Of a DNA stretch of 64,000 bases, positions 43,857-54,735 are shown in pieces. The stretch covers positions 11,080,976 to 11,144,975 of the forward strand of contig NC_090736.1 of assembly GCF_036898095.1 (NCBI RefSeq), given 5' to 3'. Origin of the DNA: Palaemon carinicauda. Its lineage: Eukaryota; Arthropoda; Malacostraca; Decapoda; Palaemonidae. How positions within the stretch are numbered: the stretch's first letter is position 1; each line of letters opens with the position of its first letter. The notes beneath the pieces were generated by a model. The model saw only the letters and a program-made list of their open reading frames with translations. It had not been told where the DNA came from and made no database searches. The position numbers and the translations under genes are program-made.

Positions 43857-44819
43857 TCTGGCGGGATGTTGCAAAACCACCCCCACACCCTTGATCACAC
43901 TAACTGACAAATGTCTCCTCTGCACAAACTTTCCCCTTACGTTATCAACTGGACTCTTGGACAGAAGGAAAATGAAAACAAAACATAACCTTAACACTAT
44001 ATTCTTAAAAGTAAACGCAATCAAAATTATTACTCTACTTGAAACTAAAGATATTTTACAGACAACACAAAAAAGCTTAACATACAAAATAAATAAAAAA
44101 TACCACATTCACATAAACCTGGAGAAAAAATATCAAAACTTAAAACTACAATGCACCACAACCAAATATGTTTATATATATATTTTAGGGACACCAATAC
44201 AGTCGTCCACACAGTGCCAACTGTCTTTAATGGCAAACTACCACAGCTCTGTGGGTAACACTACAGCAAGGGCCAATGTGCCATAGCTGCCTCCCTAATT
44301 GGGGTCGTAATCATCATCGTCATCATCATCATCAATAACAGCAATCAAAATTAATTCGGTCTGGGTCATCAACATTTAACTAAATCTGAACAGTAGTATC
44401 CAGTTCCTTATTATAAGCCAGGTCGTCAATCAATATTCAAAATATAAGCTCTCCAAAAGAGGAATCACGGCCTGCCAAAATAAAAAAAAAATAAAAACAC
44501 TTATGAACACTCCTAACTAACTAAACTACCGCACTATAATCAAAGATAAATAATAAACTGTTCCTATCATTCACAATCACGACAAGTAAATATAAACAAA
44601 ACTGTACTTACTCAGAAAACCAATGAACACTTCCAGGCTGGTAATAAATAATAGTAAAATAGTAATCCAGCACTCACAAACGCAACTGCCTCAAGCTGCT
44701 GTTAAATCAAAAAAGCATTCGCTCCGAAACATTTACCATTCTCCTAACCGAGATAAAAGTAAACAAACAACCTCATTTATACCAATAGTCTTTCTCACAA
44801 CAAATAATCGATACACTAA

Positions 44820-44909
<90 letters not shown>

Positions 44910-44962
44910 GATTTGGCAAATAAAAAAATAAATAAAAATAAAACAAAAATTAATCCTCCACA
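43857..44962 (-). mobile_element. Inverted solo LTR inside the RTE
   Basis: Reverse-strand copy of the LTR of the element at 35983: on the minus strand it starts TGTGGAGGATTAATTTTTGT at 44962 and ends near CCCGCCAGA at 43857. TTGT lies on both sides (43853-43856 and 44963-44966), a 4 bp target duplication. Removing the LTR and one TTGT restores the RTE reading frame. The (CT)n tract at 44830-44907 is the LTR's own GA repeat. Confidence 0.9.
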
Positions 44963-44966
44963 TTGT

Positions 44967-45419
44967 GACAAAAGAATACCACTGAGGTTAAAAGGAAAAT
45001 TACATAAGACAGTGGTAAGAAAAGCAATGCTGTATGGAATGGAAACAGCAAGCATGAGGAAGACAGGGGAGAAGATGGATGGGGCAGATATGAGAATGCT
45101 TAGGTGGATGTCTGGGGTGACAAGAGAGGATCGGATAAAAAATGACTACATAAGGGGGTCGACAAAGGTGGTGGAAATATCAAAGAAAGTGCAGGAAGGG
45201 AGGCTGAGATGGTATGGACACCTGATGAGGAGAGATGAGGACCACGTTGGGAGACATACTATGGAGATGGAGGTTCAGGGAAGAAGAAAAAGAGGGCGAC
45301 CAAGAAAGAGATGGAGGGACTGTGTGAGAGGAGACTTACAGGAGAAGGGGATTGATGAGGCAGAAGCGCAGAATAGAAAAAGATGGAAACGGCTCATCCG
45401 CAACGGCGACCCCATATAA
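44967..45419 (+). pseudogene. RTE reverse transcriptase, C-terminal part
   Basis: Continues directly from the codon interrupted at 43856. It includes L-Y-G-M-E-T-A-S, M-L-R-W-M-S-G-V-T-R and R-L-R-W-Y-G-H-L-M-R-R, the conserved C-terminal region of RTE-type proteins, and ends at the stop near 45417. No further disruption is seen in this segment. Confidence 0.88.
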
Positions 45420-45449
45420 AAATGGGAACCAGCTGGGAAGGAGAAGAAG

Positions 45450-45790
45450 AATGTCTGGATTCTCTTAACGACCTCGGGATCAGAGCCCCAGGCGAAATCA
45501 CACAAAGACAAGAGCTTGTGACCGTCCGGGAATCGAACCCTGGTTCGGCAAGCTTGTATACTGTGACTACCACTTGGCCACGAAGAAAGATAAAAGTCAA
45601 TGACAATTCTTCCGTACTTATACCTATCGAATTTAGGGGTTTTATACTTAGAATTGAAATCAATCCATCTTCACAATCGTAGCTAATTAGTAGTTTGTTA
45701 CTTGGCATTCGATTAATGATAAATTTTGCACATTTAGACGTGTTTTTCATATTCAAATAAGCCATATATATTTTTGATACATTAATGGCT
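45450..45790 (-). repeat. tRNA-derived SINE-like repeat, right copy
   Basis: Second copy of the repeat at 40868-41205, with the tRNA-like head at about 45581 down to 45519 (GTGGCCAAGTGG and GGTTCGATTC). Six bases (near 45560) differ in the D-arm region. The last part (TACATTAATGGCTGGATTCT, 45778-45797) repeats the start of the unit, as in a tandem array. Confidence 0.7.
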
Positions 45791-45829
45791 GGATTCTCTT
45801 AGAATTTAAAAATTCTAAATTAACTTACA

Positions 45830-46770
45830 ATAGAAGTTACTCAGTATGGTGGCTTAGCTGCATCAAAGTCCATTCCAGAGACATAACAGTTCGACTGCTA
45901 CACCCCAAGGGAGGGGAAGAAGAAAAATGCCAGTCATTCTTACTCTCACCATAGAGTGATGTTGCAACTGCCTTCTTAGACAAAATGCTTCTTGTCCTTT
46001 AGAGCTAGGTGCGCTACAACACCTCCTAAGCAGCTATCACACATACTAAAGAAAATGTACAGTGACGTGAGTGCACTCCTGTACATAGTAAGTTGTGAAG
46101 GTCATTGGCCTATTGACCATTCTTCCAAAAGTCATATCTCACCTGACATGCTTGTGTCGGTCCTTTTGCCTTGCTTGAGGTCTGGGATTACACTATGATC
46201 ATGTTTTCATGAAGCCAGATAGAGATGAGGTTTTTAGAGATTTTCTTTTTGTCTACCTGAACTAATGAAACGATATTGCAACCAGGGCCTGAAAGGCTGG
46301 GTCCCTACCAGGGCAAATACTAGGTAAATCCTCCAGCTTATTGGTTGCTTCCTTAAAGAGAGGAAATTGTGACCGATTTGAAACTTGGATTGATTACAGC
46401 TGGGTTTTGAGTTTTAGCCACAAATTCCCAAACAAATGAAAGAGAGACTTTTCCTTAACCTTGACATTGGCTAACGAGATACATAAAACCATGTAGTTTG
46501 CCTACTCGAAAGGCAAATAATCTTGCTTGGTCTTCTTCCTACTAAATACTAAATTCTTGCCACTGTGATAATGACCACTTCCTAAACTCATCACCGAGGG
46601 AAGACTGTGAGCAGTCATACCCCTGCAAAGGAAAAGAAGAGATCCTCGTTCATCTTGCTCAAAAAAGCCTAGCACCGCAATCTGGAAACTCCAGGGAAAG
46701 ACCGAATACTACTTGTGGGTTATCCCTTCTGAGTCACTCATATCAACAAACAATCTGTAAAAGAAAAAGG
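45830..46770 (-). pseudogene. DIRS F: degraded recombinase remnant
   Basis: No long frames, but the DNA follows the minus-strand 3' part of copies A and B. 45900-45945 (CCCCAAGGGAGGGGAAGAAG) matches the untranslated stretch near 20380-20415. 46410-46440 (GTTTTAGCCACAAATTCCC) matches the segment just after the recombinase centre (about 20970-20990). 46490-46550 (CATGTAGTTTGCCTACTCG, GTCTTCTTCC) matches 21050-21110. The remnant is much older than A and B. Confidence 0.5.
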
Positions 46771-46993
46771 AAAAACTAATAGGGATACCAAGAGTACGTC
46801 CGTACTAATTAGGGGCTGTAATTAAAAGTGGCTTTTAAGTGAACTGGCTTGGGCGAGGGGCTTCCTCCTTTACTATATAGTTACTACCAAAACACCCACA
46901 TTAAATTTTAACAGCACAATTTCCAACTTTGCTGAAATCATACTATCAAAGAACGAAGGTTTGTATCTATGTAGGAACAAATAGGGAATGGCC

Positions 46994-47045
46994 TTGTGGA
47001 GGATTTACTTTTTTTTTTATTTTAATTTTTGTTTTTTGCCAAATC

Positions 47046-47129
<84 letters not shown>

Positions 47130-48175
47130 GTTAGCGAGCGAAAGTAGTTAGTGTATCAATCGTTGGTGGTGAGAAAGACTGTTGGTACAAATGAGATTGT
47201 TTGTTTATGTTTTTTGTTAGGTTACGGCAGTGGTGAATGTCTTGGGTGAATGCTTATTTCGATTTGACTGCAGCTTGAGACAGTTCGTTTGTGAGTGCTG
47301 GATTACAATTTTGTTATTATATTTTTCTTACCAGCGTTGGAAGTGTTTTGATTATTTCAAAAGTAAGTACAGTTTTGTTTATATTTGCTTGTCATGATTG
47401 TGAATGATAGTAACAGTTTATTATTTATCTTTGATTATAGTGCGATAGTTCAGTTAGTTAGGAGTGTTCATAAGTGTTTTTCTTTTTTTATTTTGGCAGG
47501 CCGTGATTCCTCCTTGGTGAGGCTAACTTCTTTGGAGAGAGTTCACTTGAATGTGAAATTGACTGTTGACGACCTGGCTTGCTTAAGGAACTTGATTGTG
47601 TTTAGAATGCTCTAGTGGATTGACCAACTGTTGACGACCTGGCCTGTTTATTACAATTACGATTTCGATTGCTGTTATTGATGATGATGATGATGATGAT
47701 GATGACGATATAGACTTCCCAATTAAGTGAGGCAGTTATAGCAGATTGTGCCAGTGTTGCGTCTGCCAGAGAGTTGTGGCACTGGCCTGGAAGGACTGTT
47801 GGCCCTTGTGTGGACAAAGAGGTCCACACATAAACAAATATTGGTATTGGGGTGCGGGTAATTTTAAGTAGGTTAGGGTTTTATATGAATGGTGTTACGT
47901 TTTTTTTTTGGTATATTTATGAATTTAATGATTTGTTTTACGTGTTATTATTTTGGTTGTGGGTGGTTTCTATGTTAAGCTTATTTTGAATGCAGAATTT
48001 TTTGCGTTTTAGTTTGTAAGGAAATATAGTTTTAAGGATATGTTCTGTTTTGATTTTTGTCCTTTTGTCCAAGAGTCCCGCTGCTGATAACGTAAGGGGA
48101 AAGTTTGTTTTGTGGAGACCATTGCCAGTAAGTGTGATTCAGGGTGTGGGGGTTGTTTTGCAACATCCCGCCACA
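46994..48175 (+). mobile_element. Solo LTR, plus orientation
   Basis: Starts TGTGGAGGATTTACTTTT and ends CATCCCGCCACA. GCCT lies on both sides (46990-46993 and 48176-48179). It differs from the full element's LTRs by an insertion of about 170 bp around 47340-47510 and many substitutions, so it comes from an older or distinct subfamily. A (GA)n tract (47049-47125) and GAT run (47681-47704) are kept. It probably arose by recombination between the two LTRs of a full element. Confidence 0.9.
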
Positions 48176-48179
48176 GCCT

Positions 48180-48844
48180 CTTACAGTTGGTGAGAAAAAA
48201 TTTGTATATAGTTTAGTTACTTCAGTTAGTAATACCTGAAAAATCAATAAACTGTACACAGTGTAGATTAATGTACATTACACAGTCCAAGTATAAGAAT
48301 TTAATTCCTCATTATATCTTAAAGAGGGTTCACCAAAAATTTGCAAAAAAATTGTCTTCCATAACTCTCTTGAGTAAAATGTTGAAAAAAAAAATTAAAG
48401 TGTAATGGAAAGTCTAATGTAGAAGTATATCTAATGCAAAATAAGATTACTATCAAACACAGCTCTGAACTAATTCATCTACTGAAGGATGAATAAACTG
48501 TAATAGGCCTGATCAAAAGTAATGGAGTAGCCAATTAAAAGTACTGTACAATTATATGTAATGGGTACTTCCGATATGAAACTAGTACAAATATTACTTC
48601 AAGTCATGCTTGTACATTATTTGCTGGCTTACCTTACCCAAACGAGAATCTAGTGAAAATATTAGACATTTCAAATGGAGAGTTAATCTTATAATTGGAC
48701 ATGTCTTTATGGCCCAATTTGAACAATGGATAATTAATTATTAATTTACAAAATAGACACTATGAGTTATGCAACAAAATTGTATCTACGTTTTAAAATG
48801 TGCAAACATGTGCTAAAGTTAAAAAACAACAGAAAAAAGCTCAC
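48180..48844. other. Intronic sequence, no feature seen
   Basis: AT-rich sequence between the solo LTR and the exon at 48845. No element was recognised. Confidence 0.4.
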
Positions 48845-48956
48845 CCCCAAGAAGGTTTCCTAAAGCCAAGTGAAATATGTCTGCAGTTAGATTATCTTCC
48901 CTGCCTAGAAATGCAGTATGGCCAGACGAAACTGCATCCTTGTATATTTGTTCAGC
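48845..48956 (-). CDS. VWA5A-like: VWA5A-like gene, VIT-domain exon
   Basis: This minus-strand exon is 112 bp. The acceptor is TTTTTCTCCTATAG before GCTGAACAAATA and the donor is CTTGGGG|GTGAGC. It starts in phase 0 and ends in phase 1. The protein reads A-E-Q-I-Y-K-D-A-V-S-S-G-H-T-A-F-L, then E-D-N-L-T-A-D-I-F and L-A-L-G-N-L. In VWA5A proteins the same part of the VIT domain has Y-x-x-A-(IV)-x-S-G-x-x-A-F-L and a V-F-x-x-x-(VL)-G-N-L end. Its phase agrees with the neighbours at 56839-56940 and 28946-29083. Confidence 0.88.
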
Positions 48957-49280
48957 CTATAGGAGAAAAATACATGAAGTTTGAGAAGTTCATATCCAAA
49001 TTTGATTCCATGTTATTTTGAATTCAAAAACCATTACCAATGAAAATGTATTTTCTTTTTATTGGCAGGCCAAGCAAATACGTTATTGTTAATCTCAAGA
49101 AGTCTCTCCAATTTTTTTTAAATCAACAAACAATATTGCAGGTCATAAGTAAATTCAACATTGATAGCTCAGAATGGAACAATCACAATATTTCATATTA
49201 AAGATTCTAGCCAAGGCAAAGGTTATGAAAACAAATACATTAGCTCAAGTTACATGTGTACATTTCATCATAAAAAACAT
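48957..49280. other. Intronic sequence, no feature seen
   Basis: AT-rich interval between the exon and the left end of DIRS C. Confidence 0.4.
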
Positions 49281-49699
49281 GACAAATTTGGAAATAATTT
49301 ATATTTTTCCTAACTATACAAGCCTTGAGCTCTTTACGGTGGATATTATTTCAGTGAAAGCTGAAACTAGCTAAAAGACTTTTAGCAAGGTATAACCACC
49401 CCTGGCTTATTAGCGGGGTAGACGAGCCTCTCCTTCACACACGTACCAGTGAAAAGACGTCACTTTTTAATTACAGGCAGGACTTGTAAGGGGATTAGGT
49501 AATGGCAGAACAGATATGTATAAAGAGCTCAAGATTTGTATAGTTAGGAAAAATACATATTTCCAAATTTGTCATTTGCTTCAACACCTAATAGGAACAA
49601 CAAATATATATACATATATCAGGTTACTGAGAGGACTATGGTACCCACCTGCAAACAAAGGAGGTCAGCTTGCAGTTCCTCGGATGCTGAAACCCCAAG

Positions 49700-50226
49700 A
49701 GAGGGTTGAATGAAAAAATGAAGAGGCTAGTCACTGAAGTCCTTTTGGACAGGCCAAAACACAGGACCTTGAATAATTGGTATATATTGATGTTCAGGAT
49801 GGATCTTAGGTGCTTCCTTGATGATGTATGGATAGGGATCTGGAATTACATGTCTTTCAAATCAAGTGTTAACATTAAGTCGTTTGGTATGATGGCCATC
49901 TTTATCTTGAACAGAGTTTGCTGGAAAATTCATTCAAGGCTGAGAGATCAATGACAGATCTCCAGTCTCCAGATATCTTTCCTACAAGAAAGAGTCGACT
50001 GTAAAAGCGTGAGCACCTGTAGAACCTCTTGGAAAGCGTCCTTCTCTACCATAGTCTGGACTTCAGCCTGAAGGGCCCGTTCCGTTGCATATACTTCGTG
50101 TTGGAATTCGACATCACTGGATGACAGGCTAGAGGAGAGAGTGAGTGTATGAATGGGACGTGGTATCCTGCTTGGAGGACGGATATCGACCAAGGTTCGG
50201 CTCCATGGAACATCTACCTCTGTCAC
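49700..50226 (-). pseudogene. DIRS C reverse transcriptase fragment
   Basis: The frame 49948-50226 includes R-A-L-Q-A-E-V-Q-T-M-V-E-K-D-A-F-Q-E-V and L-L-Q-S-T-L-S-C-R-K, parallel to R-A-E-V-E-T-M-L-K-K-D-A-L-Q-E-V in copy B. Another part (49706-49954, opposite-strand shadow of the same segment) spans the motif A area. It is cut off before motif C. Confidence 0.65.
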
Positions 50227-52041
50227 CTGCTACGAAGTCATCCTTCTACCAGTGGACTGGTAAGAGGAATGCCCCTTAGGCAACTGGCCCTGCCTTCCGC
50301 TTCTACATCTTGACCCTCAATGTTCTCCATGTTATAGAGGGAGGGAACGTCCATCGAGGCATTGCGAAGGTTAAGAATTTCCCTCTTTGGTACGTGTTTC
50401 TGAAATCTTCAGCCAACAACATCCCACCTTCTTAAAACCTAGTTAACCCACTTGTTGAGAATTTTGTGGATTAGGAACTCCACTGTCCTGGCGCCTGAAA
50501 GAAGGAAGGCAGACATCGCTTCTCTCTTCTAGCCAGTGGAGAACTTTTTATTCTTAAAGAGATATCTCACTGATCCCAACCAGAAGTGCAACCATGTTTG
50601 CAGCGTCCACTGCAGTGAAAGCGACCGACAGAAATCCTAACCTATCAAGGTATGTATTCTAAGTTAAGGCCAAAATTGCTGGATCCAGTGGAAGGGGTTA
50701 AGGATCGTTGTCTACGGTCTCGCAATACTTCCTCTGCCGTACATACGACGTAGGAAACAAGTGAGACAAGTTCACCACCCTGAAGGACTGTGAATCTACT
50801 GCCTCTTGGACATAGGCCCTCTTCTTGGCACCCTTAACCTGCCTTAGTCTAAGTGGGCCTGGTGGGTCATAGAAGAGGTCAAGGACAGTATCCTTTCCTT
50901 CTGTTAGTACTTTATCTGGGTCTTCAAGGGAACTGATCCTTTTAATATGGGATAATAAGAAGTGGTCTGAGTCTGTTCCAAGAGTGAGACCTTTGGACTG
51001 ACAGACATAGGTAGAATTCCGTCTGATTGTTCCAAACCATCATCAGAGGGATCTTCTCTCCTAGAGCTCACATCCATATGAGCCCAGAGTGGGTTAAAGT
51101 CATCAACCGTACATCTAGCAGAGACCTGAGACCTAGGAGGTAGGCCACATTCCTCCGGTCTCAAAGAGGCCGATCTGGGATCGGAAGCGTCTTTCCGAGA
51201 ATCTGGGTGTTCTTTCTTTTTTACGGCCGGGTGGTAAAGGTCGCGAGGAATGAGGACGCCTAATTCCTCAAAGCACCCTGAGCTGCATGTCCTTTGGAGT
51301 CATGGGAGGAAGAACTGATACTTTCGTAGGTGGAATGGAAGGCTCGAGTTGATCCAATTCTATCGGAGAGATGATAGTCTCAGTAAATGAGACCTCCCTT
51401 GGAGATCTTGAGCCCCTACTAGTCCTCGGATGGGGAGAGTCCCCTGAGGGGAGTGTTGACAGTCAGTGTTCCTGTTTCCTCTTCTGGGACTTGAGTGGAA
51501 TAATACAAAGTCATTCCAACTCAGGGTCACAGGAGGTGTTGGAGGCCTTAAAGACCAGGTATTATTGATACCTGGAAGACTGCTCAGGGGAAGGCAGGTG
51601 ATGGGTCACTGGAGGATGTGCCTGCCTTGCAGTAGTCTTACTGCGCTTGGGGTCAGAAGGAGGACTATTTCTCCCACAGGACTCTGATACTTCCAAAGGA
51701 ATGTGTGGAGTACCTTATGGAGTTCGTGGGTTGGTCCTCAGAACGACAGCTGAACTACCTTGTCAAGTTCTGCGAACAAGGGTGCATTCTTCGTAAAGGA
51801 AGGGGTGCACAATGGAGCCCTGCACGAGTGCTTCTCTTCCTTTAGTGGTGTTACAAGGAAAGGGCGAAGACCACCAGCTGGACTGTCGTGTTCGCCTAGG
51901 ATGTTTGCTTCTCTGGTAAGGCAAAGGAACGTGCTTGCGGAATGTGAGCGAGTGTACTATCGCCAACTACCAAAGCAGGGTAAACAGAAACAATGGGATG
52001 TGTCATCAAAGTGGCGATCTCCACCAAGTGCAATCGCTGTA
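50227..52041 (-). pseudogene. DIRS C gag-like region, first part
   Basis: Compared with copy B this should contain the C-terminal and middle parts of the gag. Only scattered similarity remains. The frame 50904-51164 (minus) with R-P-E-E-C-G-L-P-P-R and V-D-D-F-N-P-L-W has no confident counterpart. The context, not the sequence, assigns it to the element. Confidence 0.45.
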
Positions 52042-53169
52042 CACATAGTCGTTGACTTACGTCCGAGATAGGGACCGAGAGATGCGTTGCAATATGATCT
52101 GGACATATGTAGAACTTAAAAAGTGAAGTTTCCATAGATTTATTATGTAGTGTCATGATACTGTAATCCTTCAAGTCATATTTTCTTAACATTTTATTGC
52201 TGTATATCATTATTTAATTTTCTTGGTTCATAGGATATCATATGTTTATTAAATAATTCTTATATTTTATTTTCCAATTTCGGAAGCATTTTAACAATCA
52301 ACAATTACCGACTTTTTTGTTTACCTTTGGTTGTGATCAGCTGATCTCAAGGTCCTGCTACCGTATCGGGAGAATTCGCACATGCGAATAACAATAATTC
52401 ATCAGCACCAATATGTTATAGGATATCATAGGTTTCATACAGATCTCTCTCTCTTTCTCTGTATGGGATTTCTCTTTAGACATTATTAGATATACATGGT
52501 GTCGTTATGCAATGTTTCGATAATGGGAAAGCTAATATTACTCAGTAAAGTATTGAAAGCAAATCCCTTGATTTTCGGGCTTGCCTTCCGCCATAAATAT
52601 GTCACCAGCCATACAGTACTTCTTTTCTTAAGGGGCCCAGCCAGAATGGCCATACCTAAGGGGGTATAAGAAGAAAAACACAAAACCTTGAAAAAATTCA
52701 CTGAGCTTTGTATGGCAAAGGAGAATGCGTATACGAAATATTTTAACAAAATTCCTCTTACTTTCAGAGTTACAGGGTAATTAGTAAAAGTAACTCAATA
52801 AACCATAAACATTGTTCCTTACAAGAAAATGCAGTATTTCTTCTCTTATCGTAAATTTAGATAATTATTACATTTTAATGCAAAAGAAATTGTGAACAAT
52901 GACATCTGTATAGCTTCCACGAGTCACAGACGATGAATAACATGGTAAATTACACCCTTTGCCCTTCAGTCCTACCACAAACCTCATAGAGTACATGTCT
53001 GAGTTTGCCCTATGACATTCACTCATTTTTACTTTTGTTTTTCTTGTTTTTCTCGTTTTCGGCAAGAATTTTATCATTTCAAAGAGGAGGAACAATTTCA
53101 ACATCTTGCTAACATAAGGAAGAAGAAAATTTGCTCTATTAAGAGTTAAGAAGAGGGTAATACAGGTAG

Positions 53170-53200
<31 letters not shown>

Positions 53201-54735
53201 TGTATTGTGGATAGAGGAGTGGCTGCCTTGCCTCACAAGAGCAATTAAAAGCAAGATATTGAGCAAGAGGATCTTCATTTATAATTAAATTATGATAAAT
53301 AACTTTGTTTTCTTTTATTATACCCAAAAAAGAACATAATTTTCATAATAATCATGATTTATTAATATTGTCTTTTTAAAAATACAAAGAAAAATTTCGA
53401 ACGCCAATATCTCAAAACTACACTTATTGAACTTCTAATTCAATCTTCTCCTTTAGTTTTAAAGATATAGCATTGAAATTTGGAATAGAACTTAGAAATA
53501 CATTACAAACCAAAGAATTGAAGCCGTTTTTTCCTATTTTTGTTTCGTATTTTTTCCTGATTTTAGGGTGTATTTTTATACTATAATGAAAATATTCTTA
53601 TCTAGCAAAAAAATTACTTTTAGAAAAAAACTCTTCATATTATTGGAGGTCTATATCAGGTCTATATAGGGTAGAAATCCCAGATCTTAGTAATAATTAT
53701 CAAAGGAGGAGATACAATTTGAAAAACACTCATTTTCAGGATAAATGGTATCTCAAAACCGAAGGTCAGAGACAAAAATCCTATGAAGTTTGGAGATATC
53801 TAAGTCACCTTATTAAGTGGTATGAATATCAAAGTCCTGTCATTAAAAAATGGGATTAGCCGGCCAGCCCCGTTGAATTTACGGTAAAAAGTACCGTAAG
53901 CCACTCATAACAAAGATACAGACCACTGTAATACTTGGTATCGTTACTCGATGTTTTGATGATGGGAATAAGGAGATTACTCGGTAACAAATCGACAGGA
54001 AATCACTCAATTCACCACTTGCCTTCTGCCTGGAATATGACATCACCGGATGTGTGCGCTGTAATATGAACTCAACAAAGAATGGCTTGCAAAATATGTA
54101 AAACCATTTTGATTTTCTTGCAAGAAAAAATACTAACTTATCCAGGAAGAGTATTTCATTTTTAAAATGTAAAAGAAATTATATTAAAGAAAATATTTGT
54201 TTTATTAGTGTACTTTCATTAGATAAATATTGATTTGCTATCAGAGATGAAAAAAATAGAAAAGAAACTTGCGTAAAATATGATATTCTGCCCTAGTTAT
54301 GGTCAAATTTACAATACTGTACGTAGTAATAACAACCGATACAGACCCATGAAATACTTTGTATCATTACTTGATATTTCAATGATGGGAATACTAACAT
54401 TAATTAATAGCATATTGAAAGGAAATCGTTTTCCATGGCTTCACCAGAAATATAACGTCACCAGACATACGATACAGTATGAACTCGACAGATATCAAAA
54501 CCTTTCTTGATATAATAATTACTGAAAATGGATACTGTATATTATCAATAAACAAAAATACTAACTTACCAAGATGATTTAATTCATTCTTATGCAAGAA
54601 ACTACATTATTTCTAAGGAAATAGTGTCCTATTACTGTACTGCTTCCGACAGACTCGTGACCTCATTACAGTGATAAAGTGGTCATAAAGTTGAACAGTC
54701 ATAAGTCACATAGGTCAAAAGTCGACAACTACCTG
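52042..54735. mobile_element. TA-flanked non-autonomous element in DIRS C
   Basis: Starts CACATAGTCGTTGACTT and ends with the inverted partner GTCGACAACTACCTG. A TA lies on each side (52040-52041 and 54736-54737), pointing to a Tc1/mariner or Tigger-like insertion. The 2.7 kb interior has no transposase frame. It holds three diverged copies of a unit recognisable by a (T/A)CGATG-T-TTCGATGATGGGAAT-like string and CCATAAATATGTCACCAG-like string, near 52500, 53940 and 54360. The segment at about 52260-52460 matches 5040-5240 in the nested element of DIRS alpha. Confidence 0.75.
53174..53200. repeat. (GA)n microsatellite
   Basis: About 27 bp of pure GA within the TA-flanked element. Confidence 0.9.

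Larger units (their letters stand above)
41216..45452 (+). mobile_element. RTE-type LINE with solo LTR inserted
   Basis: A non-LTR retrotransposon with 5' untranslated sequence (GGGTGCCGGTCCCAAGCC and TCATCCGGCCGTAAAAAC), one coding region with apurinic endonuclease then RT, and a 3' end finishing GGGAAGGAGAAGAAGAA, a short GAA-rich tail typical of RTE. It is interrupted by an LTR copy at 43857-44962 that splits the RT C-terminal part. The coding region has several stops and frameshifts. Flanking direct copies of the SINE-like repeat are far longer than a normal LINE target duplication. Confidence 0.85.
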
